Assembly (NCBI GenBank): GCA_945870025.1
Contig: CAMBQN010000023.1
Location: 1-41,496, forward strand
From: Akkermansia muciniphila
Lineage (GTDB): Bacteria; Verrucomicrobiota; Kiritimatiellia; RFP12; JAAYNR01
Direction of reading: 5' to 3'
Length of the DNA stretch: 41,496 nucleotides
A program made the translations under genes and the position numbers. The notes beneath the pieces are model-generated. The model worked only from the letters and a program-made list of their open reading frames with translations. It ran no database searches and was not told the origin of the DNA. Of the stretch, positions 7,798 through 15,634 are shown piece by piece (position 1 is the stretch's first letter; each line of letters opens with the position of its first letter).

Positions 7798-9119
7798 CGG
7801 GGCGCCTTCAGCGCGGCGCGGCTTTCTGGCGGCGGCTGCGGTATCCGCCCGTGGGCCATCAGCATGGCCGGCAGGAGCGTCTGGCCAACCGCTTTCCGCT
7901 CGTGCATGGGCTGTACTACTGGCTGACGGCTCACACGACGCTGCGGCTGTATCTCACGGTTCTCGTGGGCGCCGCCCCGACGGCGTTCCTCATGCTGACC
8001 GAATTTGTCACCCCGCTGTTTGTGGTGGGGTTCGCGGTCATCGCGTGGATCGCGGCCTGCATGGCGCTGGGGCTGGTCCTGTGTCCGCGCCTCGACGTGA
8101 CGTGTCGGATGCCGACGCGCGTGGAGTGCGGCCGCGCATTCGAGACGCGCTATCTCGTGCGCAACACCGGCCGCCGGACTGCGCGCGGCATCGGCATCGA
8201 AACGCTGATCTACTCGAACTGGACCCACCTGCGCCTCCGCCGCGCCGCACTGGGCGCGCTGGGGCCGGGGGAGGAAGAGACGGTCTCCGGCGGCGGGCGC
8301 GCGCTGGCGCGCGGCGTTTACACGCTGCCGGCATTGCGATGGGACAGCGATTTTCCGGGCGGTTTCTGGCGATGGGGGCGGACGGATCGCGTCGAGCGCG
8401 TGCTGTACGTCCATCCGCGCTACACGCGCCTGGAGTCGCTCGACATGCCGCTCGGGCCGCGCAACCGCCATGAGCTGTCGGCGGCGATGGAGTTGTCGCG
8501 GGAGGCGTTCGAGTTTCACGGCTGCCGCGAATACCGGGACGGCGACGCCCTGCGCCACGTGCATCCCCGCTCATCCGCCCGTCTGGGGGCACCGGTGGTG
8601 AAGGAGTTCCAGTCCGAGGGGCGCTCGCGAACGGCGGTGCTGGTGGACACCCGCCGCCCGCTCTCAGGCCGGTGGCGGGATATCCTGCCGCGATCCAGCC
8701 CCTTCGAGGCCGCGCTCGCGCTCACGGCGGCGATCGTGGAGGCGCTGTCGGTGACCGACCGCGTGCTCGAACTGCTGATCGCCGGCCCCGAGATTTACCG
8801 GTTCGTCAGCGCGGGCCGCGTGGGGTATTTTGAGGACGTGCTCGACATCCTCGCTGGGATCGAATCCTGCCGGGAGGATCCTCTGGACAAGCTGGAGCCG
8901 CTGCTGTTCGAGGAGATCCGGCTGATCCAGAGCGTGTGCCTGGTGCTGACCGGCTGGGACGCCCGGCGCGCGGCGCTGGTGGACGAGCTGGAGGCTTGGG
9001 AGGTTGGACTCAAGATCGTGCTGATCACGCCGGACGGCCGGCGTCCGGACGGTCTGCCGCCCGGGGCGCAGTGCCTGGGGGCGCGAGCCGTGCTGCGGGG
9101 CGAGACGTCGGCGTTATAG
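7794..9119 (+). CDS. DUF58 domain-containing membrane protein
   Basis: 441-residue protein with two hydrophobic segments near the N terminus (about residues 45-95). A beta-rich region follows, then the DUF58 signature at residues 243-263, beginning GCREYRDGD and ending in SAR. The C-terminal half is a VWA-like fold by family precedent. DUF58 proteins accompany MoxR ATPases and transglutaminase-like proteins across bacteria; their biochemical role is not settled. Its ATG overlaps the moxR stop. The stop codon TAG shares its last base with the left copy of a 14-bp direct repeat flanking element D1, which now separates it from the transglutaminase gene. Confidence 0.85.
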   Translation: MTGRLQRGAAFWRRLRYPPVGHQHGRQERLANRFPLVHGLYYWLTAHTTLRLYLTVLVGAAPTAFLMLTEFVTPLFVVGFAVIAWIAACMALGLVLCPRLDVTCRMPTRVECGRAFETRYLVRNTGRRTARGIGIETLIYSNWTHLRLRRAALGALGPGEEETVSGGGRALARGVYTLPALRWDSDFPGGFWRWGRTDRVERVLYVHPRYTRLESLDMPLGPRNRHELSAAMELSREAFEFHGCREYRDGDALRHVHPRSSARLGAPVVKEFQSEGRSRTAVLVDTRRPLSGRWRDILPRSSPFEAALALTAAIVEALSVTDRVLELLIAGPEIYRFVSAGRVGYFEDVLDILAGIESCREDPLDKLEPLLFEEIRLIQSVCLVLTGWDARRAALVDELEAWEVGLKIVLITPDGRRPDGLPPGAQCLGARAVLRGETSAL

Positions 9120-9284
9120 GCGGAAGGCGGGATGGCGCTAAGTTAAGACAAGCTATAACCATCTTAATCGTAATCCTAATCGTGATCTTAATCTCGTGGT
9201 GGAGAACGGATTAAGATTAAGATTACGATTAGGATTATGATCGGAAGCATCGCTTAACTTAGCGCCATTCGGCGGAAGGCGGGA
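9119..9284. mobile_element. palindromic element D1, GATTAN arms, 14-bp flanking duplication
   Basis: A body of 138 bp (9133-9270) lies between direct copies of GGCGGAAGGCGGGA (9119-9132 and 9271-9284). Termini are TGGCGCTAAGTTAAG (9133-9147) and its perfect complement (9253-9267) followed by TTC. Inside are two opposed arms of 6-bp units of the form GATTAN or its complement, five to six per arm, so the whole body folds into one hairpin. The second complete copy is at 15004-15133 and has a different flanking repeat, which argues for insertion with target duplication. The duplicated bases include the GGGA that forms the ribosome-binding site of the next gene. Confidence 0.85.
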
Positions 9285-9290
9285 GCATTC

Positions 9291-11369
9291 ATGGCAATAC
9301 CTCATCAGAATGAGAAGAGGCGTCCGCGAGGCCGCTGGGCCGTGGCGTGGGGTGCGGCGGTGCTACTGTGGTGCGCATGGGGATACTGCCACGACGGGAA
9401 CGGACTGGGACTGCTGTGGACGACGGCCGTGCTGGCTGCGGTGGCGGCGGTGTTGCCGCGTCCCTTTCCGGGAAACGCGCGCTGGCTGATCTGGACGTGG
9501 GTGGCGGTGACGGTAAGCTGTCTGGCCGCCAACGTGGAGCGCGTGGCGGTACCGGAGGAGGTCTGGAAACAAGGCTACATGATTGATCGGATCGCGACCG
9601 TCGCCTACGCGATGGGCGTGAGCGCGGTCTTCTTCCGAATGAGCACCGTCGGCGTCACCAAGATTGTGGTCGGCGTGCTGCCCATGATGATGCTGACGAT
9701 CGGCCGGGAGGCCGCGCCCGGCCGCGCCCCCGCTCTCGCCGCCCACATCAGCGTCTGGGTGCTTGTGGCTTTGGCGGCGGGGCTTGAGCAGGCGCGGCAG
9801 GCGGCGGAGGAAAAGGGCGCCGGCGGATTGCCGTTCGGCTGGCGGGAACTGACGGCGCGGTGCGGCTGGTTGGCCGCGATGCTGGCCCTGGCGGTCGCGT
9901 TGCGCGTGCCGGTCGAGCGCGCGGCGGTGGCCACGCAGCGGCGGCTGTTGGGGCTGGCCTATCAGCCGAGAGGCGGGCCGGCCGGGCCGCGCGCCACGGA
10001 TCTGCCGCTGTCCCGTGCGCTGCCCAAGGGGTTCGGCGGGCGGATGCGGATCGTGCTACTGCTTCAGGGCAGGAAATCTCCCGGCTATTTGCGCGAAAGC
10101 GTGTTCACGACCTATGCCGGAGGGCGCTGGCTTGCGCCGGGTCCGGGCGGGCCGATTCAACCCCGTGCCGGGGATGCGGGGCGTGCCGGGGACGTATTTC
10201 CGCTGGCGGACGTTCCCGCCGGGACGGTGAATGATCGGGTGCGGGTGGAGGTGCTCTCGCCGCAGTTGTTGGTCGCCTTCTGTCTTCCCGGCAACGCGGT
10301 GGCGCTCGCGTGCGAAGGCGGCGGGGCGCCCCAGGCGGATGCCAACGGGATGCTGACCGTGGAGGGCGCGCTGCCCCTGCGATACGAGGCCGATGTCGTG
10401 ACGCGTGCCGATGCGAACGCCTATCCGGAACCGGACGGATTGGGCGATCCGGCTTATCTCACGTTGCCGCCCACGCTGGCGGGGGCCGTCTCAAACTGGA
10501 TGCAGGCGTGCGCGGGGTTGCCGGAGGCGCCGACCGCGCGAGCGGGGGCGCGGTGCCTGGAGGATTATTTCGCACGGAATTTCAAGTATCGCACGGATGT
10601 CCTCCTGCAGGCGAGTCCGGACCCGCTCGTGGACTTCATGGCGCGGCGTGAGGGATACTGCGTTCACTTCGCCAGCGCGGCGGCGCTGATGCTCCGGGCG
10701 CGCGGGATACCGGCGCGCGTGGTTGGCGGGTATGCGTGCGGCGAATGGGATCCCTGGCTGGGGCGGTGGGTGGTGCGGGAGCGCGAGGCGCACGCCTGGG
10801 TCGAGGCCTGGGACCGCGAGGCGGGACGATGGCTGCTGGTGGAGGCGACGCCGCCGGACGGTCAGCCGGCGGCGTATGCGAGGCCAGGATGGGTGCGCCG
10901 CGCGTGGGATCTCTGCACGGCCCTGTGGCAGCGGATGATTACCGCGCTCAAGTCGATGAGCTTTCTGGCGGTGATCGCCGCCGGAGGGGAGGCGGTATTT
11001 TTGTTTGCGTGGCGGATGGTCTGGGGTCCGGGGGGCGTGTTGCTGCTGGCGGTCGGACTGGCCGCCGTCGGGTGGCGGAGACGCGCGCGCCGCCGTCGGG
11101 AGACGTTCGAGTCCCGCCTGCGCGCGGCGCTGACACAGGCGATGCGCCGTATCGCTCGGCGCGCGGTTCCCGAGCATCTGCGCCGTCGCGAGGCCGAGTG
11201 CTGGGAGGCTTGGCTGGCGCGCGTACAGCCTGCGCTGCCGCCCGATGCGTTTGCGGAATTGCGCGATCAGGTTGAGCGCTACCAGCGCCTGCGATATCGG
11301 GCGCGTCTCGACCGGTCCGAGGCGGATGTGTGGCTGGCGCGCGCCGGCAGAAAACATCCGCCGCTGTAA
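9291..11369 (+). CDS. transglutaminase-like membrane protein (TgpA type)
   Basis: 692-residue integral membrane protein. Several transmembrane helices fill about residues 15-165 and 195-215 (DUF3488-like region). A periplasmic transglutaminase-core domain follows, and a further hydrophobic segment lies near 555-590 before a basic cytoplasmic tail. The catalytic Cys457 sits in REGYCVHFASAAALMLRARG and His501 in EAHAWVEAW. The usual DPT aspartate is replaced by Glu in VEATPPDG, a variation common in such proteins. It completes a MoxR-DUF58-transglutaminase set. GGGAG precedes the ATG by 5 bp. The natural substrate of the TgpA family is not established; a role in envelope cross-linking or proteolysis is an inference. 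Confidence 0.87.
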   Translation: MAIPHQNEKRRPRGRWAVAWGAAVLLWCAWGYCHDGNGLGLLWTTAVLAAVAAVLPRPFPGNARWLIWTWVAVTVSCLAANVERVAVPEEVWKQGYMIDRIATVAYAMGVSAVFFRMSTVGVTKIVVGVLPMMMLTIGREAAPGRAPALAAHISVWVLVALAAGLEQARQAAEEKGAGGLPFGWRELTARCGWLAAMLALAVALRVPVERAAVATQRRLLGLAYQPRGGPAGPRATDLPLSRALPKGFGGRMRIVLLLQGRKSPGYLRESVFTTYAGGRWLAPGPGGPIQPRAGDAGRAGDVFPLADVPAGTVNDRVRVEVLSPQLLVAFCLPGNAVALACEGGGAPQADANGMLTVEGALPLRYEADVVTRADANAYPEPDGLGDPAYLTLPPTLAGAVSNWMQACAGLPEAPTARAGARCLEDYFARNFKYRTDVLLQASPDPLVDFMARREGYCVHFASAAALMLRARGIPARVVGGYACGEWDPWLGRWVVREREAHAWVEAWDREAGRWLLVEATPPDGQPAAYARPGWVRRAWDLCTALWQRMITALKSMSFLAVIAAGGEAVFLFAWRMVWGPGGVLLLAVGLAAVGWRRRARRRRETFESRLRAALTQAMRRIARRAVPEHLRRREAECWEAWLARVQPALPPDAFAELRDQVERYQRLRYRARLDRSEADVWLARAGRKHPPL

Positions 11370-11414
11370 GGAAGTAGTAGTGCTTCGCGCCTAATCGTCG
11401 ACGGAAAGCGCCGG

Positions 11415-12623
11415 TCAGAGAAAACGGCTGACCGACTCACCCAGTCGCTTTTCCAGCCACGGTGCCGCCTGCCACAGGTCGCGAAGCGCCCGGTATTCGG
11501 CGACGGCGTCGCCCTGGCCGGGCGCCACGCCGTATTCGGCGCGGAGCAGGAGGTTCTTGGCGGTCGCGTCGTGTGAGACGAATTCCATGATCTTCACCCG
11601 ATAGCCCAGGATGCGCAGAAGCTGCGCGCGGAAGGTGTCGGTGAGCAGGTCGGCCAGTCGTTCGCGCAGAATGCCGTGCCGCAACACCGCCTTCATCGCT
11701 CCGCCTCCCGCCAACCCCTTGTTCAGTTCATGCTGACAGCACGGCGCGCAAAGGATCCGCGGACACTTCCATTCGACCGCACGGGCCAGCGCCTCGTCGG
11801 TCGCCGTGTCGCAGGCGTGCAGACTGATCGTCAGATTGGGCCGGAGGTCGAGCGTGCTGTCGGCGAGTTCCCCCGCGACAAAGCGCACCTCTTCATTTAC
11901 GCCGAGATCGGCCGCCAGCCGGCGCGCGGCGGTGATCAACTCGACATTACGGTCAATGCCGCGCACCTTGACGGATCGTTTCCGCGCGTGCGTCAGATAA
12001 AAATAGGCCGCAAACGTGATGTAGGCCTTGCCGCACCCGCAATCGGCGATGACGATCTCGTCGTCGTCCGCGACCTCGTCTCCGCCCGTGACGGTCGTGT
12101 CCAAGATCCGCAGGAATGCATTGACCTGGTCGTATTTGCCCCGCATCGACGCCTTGATCCGGCCATCGGCATCGGCGATCTCCAGCGCCTTCAGCAGCGG
12201 CCCGGAATCGAAATCGGTCAGCGGCTGCTGCTTGACCCGGTCGTGCGGCAGGGCCTCCTCCGCCTCGCGCGCCAGCGGCTTGCTGCGGGAGACCAGCTCC
12301 CGGCCCTTGTGCGTGACGCGGATATGTAGGTCGGCGGTCGCCGTCTGCACGTGCAGCTCACGCGCGCCCGGCTGGAGGATGACCTCCTCGACGGCCGCGT
12401 GCGCGGCGGCGTCGTCCAGATTCGAGACGATGATCCGTCCCGCGTCGCCCGTTTCCATCTGCAGCGCCCGCCCGGTCTTCAGCTCAACCGGCCGGAAACT
12501 CAGGCGCGACACGCGGCCGCCGTAACGCGCGACCTGCGTCAGACGCATAAAACCAGGCTCTTCAAAAACCCGGCGGCGCACCTCGTCTGCCAGCGCCGCG
12601 CTCAATCCGTCACTTGTTCCCAT
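11415..12623 (-). CDS. class I SAM-dependent methyltransferase
   Basis: 402-residue protein with a Rossmann-type methyltransferase domain in the C-terminal half. The SAM motif is IADCGCGKAYITFA, followed by RGIDRNVELI (acidic loop) and ISLHACDTATDEAL. An ILCAPCCQHEL cysteine-rich motif follows, seen in the Methyltransf_32 (GSTCD-like) group. The N-terminal about 170 residues are not recognised. The substrate is unknown; RNA is plausible for this group but unproven. The ATG at 12623 has AAAGGAG 6 bp upstream; a longer reading to 12692 lies within the adenosine deaminase gene and was rejected. It overlaps the end of that gene by 14 bp, so both form a minus-strand operon. Confidence 0.8.
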   Translation of the reverse strand: MGTSDGLSAALADEVRRRVFEEPGFMRLTQVARYGGRVSRLSFRPVELKTGRALQMETGDAGRIIVSNLDDAAAHAAVEEVILQPGARELHVQTATADLHIRVTHKGRELVSRSKPLAREAEEALPHDRVKQQPLTDFDSGPLLKALEIADADGRIKASMRGKYDQVNAFLRILDTTVTGGDEVADDDEIVIADCGCGKAYITFAAYFYLTHARKRSVKVRGIDRNVELITAARRLAADLGVNEEVRFVAGELADSTLDLRPNLTISLHACDTATDEALARAVEWKCPRILCAPCCQHELNKGLAGGGAMKAVLRHGILRERLADLLTDTFRAQLLRILGYRVKIMEFVSHDATAKNLLLRAEYGVAPGQGDAVAEYRALRDLWQAAPWLEKRLGESVSRFL

Positions 12624-13830
12624 GTCCACTCCTTTGCGCCAGCCGTTCGATCCGGGCGGCCGCCTGCGCCACAAACGCCCGTTTTTCTGCATACGATCCG
12701 GGGAAGAAAGCCCCTTTGAATCCGGCGAGCACGAGCCGTTTCACGCCGGCGGCGTCGAGCTGGCAGCAATCCGCCACGCGGCACAGTTCCGCCGTCACCG
12801 TCGTGTGTGAGACCAGTCGGTTGTCGGTCGCCACCGCCACGGGAAGCTGCCGTTCGATCATCCGGCGCACCGGGTGGTTGGCCAGATCGCCGCCCAGCTC
12901 GGGCATGGTCTGCAGGTTGCTCGTCGGGCAGACCTCGATCGTGATGCGTCGCGTGGCGATGTATTCGACCAGCGCGTTGACATACCCCTCGCGGTCGGTG
13001 ATGGCGGCGCTGGCTATCCGGTCCGGGGCAAAGAGCCAGGTGCCATGCCCGATTCGCTCAGCATGGCAGAGGGTGAGCGCTTCGTAGATCGATTCGGGGC
13101 CGTACGCCTCGCCCGCATGAACGGTCTTGCGCAGGAACCGGCTGTGGGCCTCTTGATAGGCGGCGGCATGGTGTCCGGCACGGTAGCCGGCCTCTTCGCC
13201 CGCCAGGTCGAAGCCGACGACGGGGAGACCGTCGCGGTCGCGGCTCGCCACGGCGGCCCGTGCCATCTCCTGCGATGCGAGAGCGACGATCTGCTTATGC
13301 GGCATGCTGGGAAAGGCGTCGAGCAGGGCGTCGTAATAGCCGCTCATCCCCCGCTGGAAATTGCGCATCGCGCAGCAGATGATGCCGGAGACGAACGGCA
13401 TGTCCGCGCCGGAAACCACTGCCGCGCTGGCGCGGAAGTCGCGCGCCGCCCGGGCCAGTCCCGCCGCCACGGATCGCAGCACGCCGCCCAATTCCTGTCC
13501 GCGTGTGACGAGCAACTGGGGCGCCAGCCGCACCTCCATGTAGCGCACCCCCTCGGCGATCGCATCCTGCGCCAGCTCGCACGCCACCCGTTCGAGGGCC
13601 TCGCCATCCCGCAGCACGGCACAGGTATACTGAAACCCCTGCAAATACTCGGTCAGGTCGCGGTAAACCGGCTTAAACACCTGCTCCCGCAAACCCGCCG
13701 CCGACTGGGAGGGAAGCGCCACGCCCCGTTCCCGCGCCAGATCGATCAATGTCTCCAGACGCAACGATCCGTCCAGGTGGACATGAATGTCGCTCTTCGG
13801 CGCCTGCGTGATCAGTTCGTGTAACGTCAT
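12610..13830 (-). CDS. add: adenosine deaminase family protein
   Basis: 406-residue amidohydrolase. The zinc-binding HVHLDGSLR is at residues 16-24. VVGFDLAGEE, FLRKTVHAGEAYGPESI (third zinc His plus catalytic region), ERIGHGTWL, EVCPTSNLQT and VATDNRLVSHTT follow in canonical order. The TDNR form, instead of TDDP, is typical of one bacterial branch that includes adenosine deaminases and aminodeoxyfutalosine deaminases, so the exact substrate is open. The ATG at 13830 was chosen because a TATACT box sits only 8 bp upstream with no Shine-Dalgarno, suggesting a leaderless start; the longer reading to 13878 would include that box. It is followed by the methyltransferase gene in the same operon. 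Confidence 0.87.
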   Translation of the reverse strand: MTLHELITQAPKSDIHVHLDGSLRLETLIDLARERGVALPSQSAAGLREQVFKPVYRDLTEYLQGFQYTCAVLRDGEALERVACELAQDAIAEGVRYMEVRLAPQLLVTRGQELGGVLRSVAAGLARAARDFRASAAVVSGADMPFVSGIICCAMRNFQRGMSGYYDALLDAFPSMPHKQIVALASQEMARAAVASRDRDGLPVVGFDLAGEEAGYRAGHHAAAYQEAHSRFLRKTVHAGEAYGPESIYEALTLCHAERIGHGTWLFAPDRIASAAITDREGYVNALVEYIATRRITIEVCPTSNLQTMPELGGDLANHPVRRMIERQLPVAVATDNRLVSHTTVTAELCRVADCCQLDAAGVKRLVLAGFKGAFFPGSYAEKRAFVAQAAARIERLAQRSGHGNK

Positions 13831-13838
13831 GTGGAAAG

Positions 13839-13867
13839 AGTATACAACGGCCGCCTCTCTGCTGCCA
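13839..13867 (-). promoter_or_regulatory. putative leaderless promoter for adenosine deaminase
   Basis: On the minus strand TATACT (13839-13844) lies 8 bp before the start codon. A weak -35 candidate CTGGCA (13862-13867) is 17 bp further upstream and falls at the edge of palindromic element C1. No ribosome-binding sequence lies between. The -10 match is good, the -35 poor. Confidence 0.4.
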
Positions 13868-14015
13868 GCAATTCTCATTATGGCACATCTGTACAGTCGA
13901 AATCGAAATCGCTATCGGGGTCGAATTCCTTGCTTTCTCGTCGATTTCGGTCCCGATCCCGATTTGGATCCCGATAGCGACTGTCATAATTAGAATTAGA
14001 ATTAGAATTGCTGCC
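13864..14015. mobile_element. palindromic element C1 with nested TCGNNN hexamer arms
   Basis: Outer inverted repeats are CAGCAATTCTCATTATGG at the left (from 13866) and, at 13985-14013, its complement expanded by extra AATTAG hexamers. Inside, an ACAGTCG inverted pair brackets two opposed arms of 6-bp units of the form TCGNNN (for example TCGAAA and TCGGGG) meeting near 13935. Copy C2 at 31111-31254 shares the outer repeats GCAGCAATTCTAATT. No clear target duplication is seen. It fills most of the divergent gap between adenosine deaminase and the FGE-like lipoprotein. Confidence 0.75.
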
Positions 14016-14031
14016 GATTACGGTCTGGGGC

Positions 14032-14060
14032 TTGACGTTTGTCAACACTTCTGCGATTCT
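14032..14060 (+). promoter_or_regulatory. sigma-70-type promoter for FGE-like lipoprotein
   Basis: TTGACG (14032-14037), a 17-bp spacer and GATTCT (14055-14060), preceded by CTGC as at the 4939 promoter. A leader of about 54 nt would follow, containing GGAGG near 14110 ahead of the ATG at 14121. Confidence 0.6.
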
Positions 14061-14120
14061 TTGTTGTCCTGTGGGCCGGTTTCGGTCGAGAAGCGATTTT
14101 TTATCAGATGGAGGTGTTGG

Positions 14121-14960
14121 ATGAACAAGAGAGCATGGGGAATGGCGGCGGGTCTGGTGTGTCTGCTGGTGGGTTGTAGCCGCCAGGGCGTTCCGACGGA
14201 GGAGGGCTCGCCTGCCGGTATGGTCTCGATCTCGGCGCGCACCAAAAACGGGACGGATCCCGACTCCGGGGCCTATTCGTTGACAAACGCGACACGTTTT
14301 TACATGGATGCTACGGAAGTGACCAAGACGCAATGGGACGTGGTGTATACGTGGGCCGTCACGAACGGGTACAGTTTTGACTACGTCGGAAGTGGCAAGG
14401 CGGCGAACCACCCGGTGCATTCGGTGAACTGGTACGACTGTGTAAAGTGGTGCAACGCCCGCAGCGAAAAGAATGGCAAGACACCGTGCTACACGATGGG
14501 GAAAAAAGTCTATAGGAGCGGGCGGACCCTGCCGGACTGCAATTTTTCAGCCACCGGCTATCGGTTGCCGACGAACACGGAGTGGGAATACGCCGCGCGC
14601 GGCGGGCTGAGCGATAAGCGCTTTCCGTGGGGCGATACCATCCAGCATAGCCAGGCGAACTATCGCAGTTCCGAAGCCTACCCCTATGACACGAACCCGA
14701 CACGCGGCTATCACCCGACATACGAGACGGGTGGCCCACCCTACACCAGTCCCGCAGGCGCGTTCGCAGCGAATGGATACGGGCTTTACGATATGGCGGG
14801 GAACGTCTTTGAGTGGTGCGACGACACATTGGGATCCTACCGGCTCATCCGTGGCGGAAGCTGGGACTACAATGCGTTCAGCGCGCGGTGCGGCTACAGC
14901 TACTGGGTCAATCCGGAATACGCCGACAACAACTATGGGTTTCGCGCCGTCTGCCGCTAA
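14121..14960 (+). CDS. FGE-sulfatase (SUMF1) domain lipoprotein
   Basis: 279-residue lipoprotein with lipobox LLVGC (Cys19), then a formylglycine-generating-enzyme fold. Typical segments are FYMDATEVTKTQWDVV, HPVHSVNWYDCVKWCNARS, YRLPTNTEWEYAARGG, GLYDMAGNVFEWCDD and RLIRGGSWDY, ending in NYGFRAVCR. The two catalytic cysteines of true formylglycine-generating enzymes, which follow the GGS motif, do not appear at the expected places; only the Cys in ARCGYSYW is present. A sulfatase-activating role is therefore unlikely, and a binding or structural role is more probable (inference). The ATG at 14121 has GGAGG about 7 bp upstream and opens the lipoprotein signal; an ATG at 14061 lies too close to the promoter. 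No sulfatase gene is in the window. Confidence 0.85.
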   Translation: MNKRAWGMAAGLVCLLVGCSRQGVPTEEGSPAGMVSISARTKNGTDPDSGAYSLTNATRFYMDATEVTKTQWDVVYTWAVTNGYSFDYVGSGKAANHPVHSVNWYDCVKWCNARSEKNGKTPCYTMGKKVYRSGRTLPDCNFSATGYRLPTNTEWEYAARGGLSDKRFPWGDTIQHSQANYRSSEAYPYDTNPTRGYHPTYETGGPPYTSPAGAFAANGYGLYDMAGNVFEWCDDTLGSYRLIRGGSWDYNAFSARCGYSYWVNPEYADNNYGFRAVCR

Positions 14961-14989
14961 GGCGGGTCCGGGTATTTGCCGCCCGACAA

Positions 14990-15147
14990 GGGACGGGCCT
15001 GAATGACGCTAAGTTAAGGGGCTATTGCCATCTTAATCGTAATCGTAATCTTAATCTTAATCTCCTGGTGTAGAACGGATTACGATTAGGATTATGATTA
15101 TGATCGGAAGCATCGCTTAACTTAGCGCCATTCGGGACGGGCCTGAA
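14990..15147. mobile_element. palindromic element D2, GATTAN arms, 14-bp flanking duplication
   Basis: A body of 130 bp (15004-15133) lies between direct copies of GGGACGGGCCTGAA (14990-15003 and 15134-15147; the match extends two more bases). Termini are TGACGCTAAGTTAAG (15004-15018) and CTTAACTTAGCGCCA (15116-15130) plus TTC. Its arms are tandem 6-bp units, GATTAN or complement, but the order of the variable sixth base differs from D1, so arms vary independently of the conserved ends. It sits 29 bp after the FGE-like gene. Just to the right, 15151-15177 reads like a degenerate copy of the element's right end. Confidence 0.85.
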
Positions 15148-15334
15148 TGGCGATCCGGAGGCATCGCGCTGGATAGCGTCTTGGAGGCCTGACCGAGCAA
15201 CCCGTTCAGGCGTGTGATCTCTCTTTTTGTCCTTGCACAGGCTGTTTGGATGTGTTTCACTCTCACCGAACACTGACGCTGGATGCTCATCCGGGCGTGG
15301 TGTGGAATGAGAAAGACAAAGGGAAGCGGATAAA
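15148..15334. other. gene-free stretch, degenerate element end only
   Basis: No convincing gene is visible. 15151-15177 resembles a decayed right end of the GATTAN element (GATCCGGAGGCATCG then ATAGCGTC). A weak six-base stem at 15187-15211 followed by a short T-run (15224-15228) is too poor to call a terminator. Confidence 0.5.
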
Positions 15335-15405
15335 ATCGGGGTCGGGGTCGGTATCGGGGTCGGGGTCGAAAAGGAGAATCGACCCCGATACCGATACCGA
15401 CCCCG
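15335..15405. repeat. hairpin built of TCGGNN hexamers
   Basis: The left arm (15335-15369) is a tandem run of 6-bp units such as TCGGGG and TCGGTA. The right arm (15379-15405) is the complementary run (CCCCGA, TACCGA). They are joined by about nine bases, so the whole can form a stem of roughly 27 bp. Unit type matches the inner arms of C1 and C2, but the outer AATTCTAATT repeats are missing, so it may be a stripped or independent copy. Confidence 0.8.
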
Positions 15406-15469
15406 AAAGAAGCAATGACCGGCAACCGCCAACCACCGGCGGAAGGCGACGGACTACAGCGCCTTAGAG

Positions 15470-15540
15470 GTAGACGCGACGTCCCCGTCGCGTCACGGGT
15501 GGCGAGCAGGCCGGTGACGCGACGAGGACGTCGCGTCTAC
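15470..15540. repeat. 27-bp inverted repeat
   Basis: GTAGACGCGACGTCC opens a 27-bp left arm (15470-15496) whose complement occupies 15514-15540 with one mismatch, around a 17-bp spacer. Each arm is itself partly palindromic (GACGCGACG...CGTCGCGTC). It lies in the intergenic region before the A2M gene and ends about 38 bp before its promoter block. Confidence 0.85.
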
Positions 15541-15577
15541 TGAAGACGATGTCGTGAGGGTTAGGCCGAAAATAATA

Positions 15578-15607
15578 GGGAACATTTCCTCCCCGACCGG
15601 TGTCTCA
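15578..15607 (+). promoter_or_regulatory. ECF-type promoter block of A2M gene
   Basis: GGGAAC (15578-15583), 17 bp, then TGTCTCA (15601-15607). The same pair with the same spacing and almost the same spacer lies at 23235-23264, before the other stand-alone giant gene. GGAAC is the classic -35 core recognised by ECF sigma factors and GTCT-like boxes are common ECF -10 elements (established knowledge). Assigning it to the sigma-A2M protein encoded at 31332 is inference. AAAGGAG at 15620-15626 provides the ribosome-binding site. Confidence 0.6.
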
Positions 15608-15634
15608 TAGTGCACGCATCAAAGGAGTGTTTCT

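Noticed and set aside
9161-9238. Short tandem units resembling a CRISPR array or microsatellite
   Set aside because: Units are 6 bp with no spacers, arranged as two complementary arms inside an element; no cas genes are present.
13673-14015. Open frames rich in Asp/Arg or Asn/Ser repeats across element C1
   Set aside because: They are translations of hexamer arms, not conserved proteins; adenosine deaminase and intergenic sequence explain the region.
15187-15228. Possible rho-independent terminator
   Set aside because: Only a six-base stem with a 13-base loop, and the T-run is 12 bases away from it.
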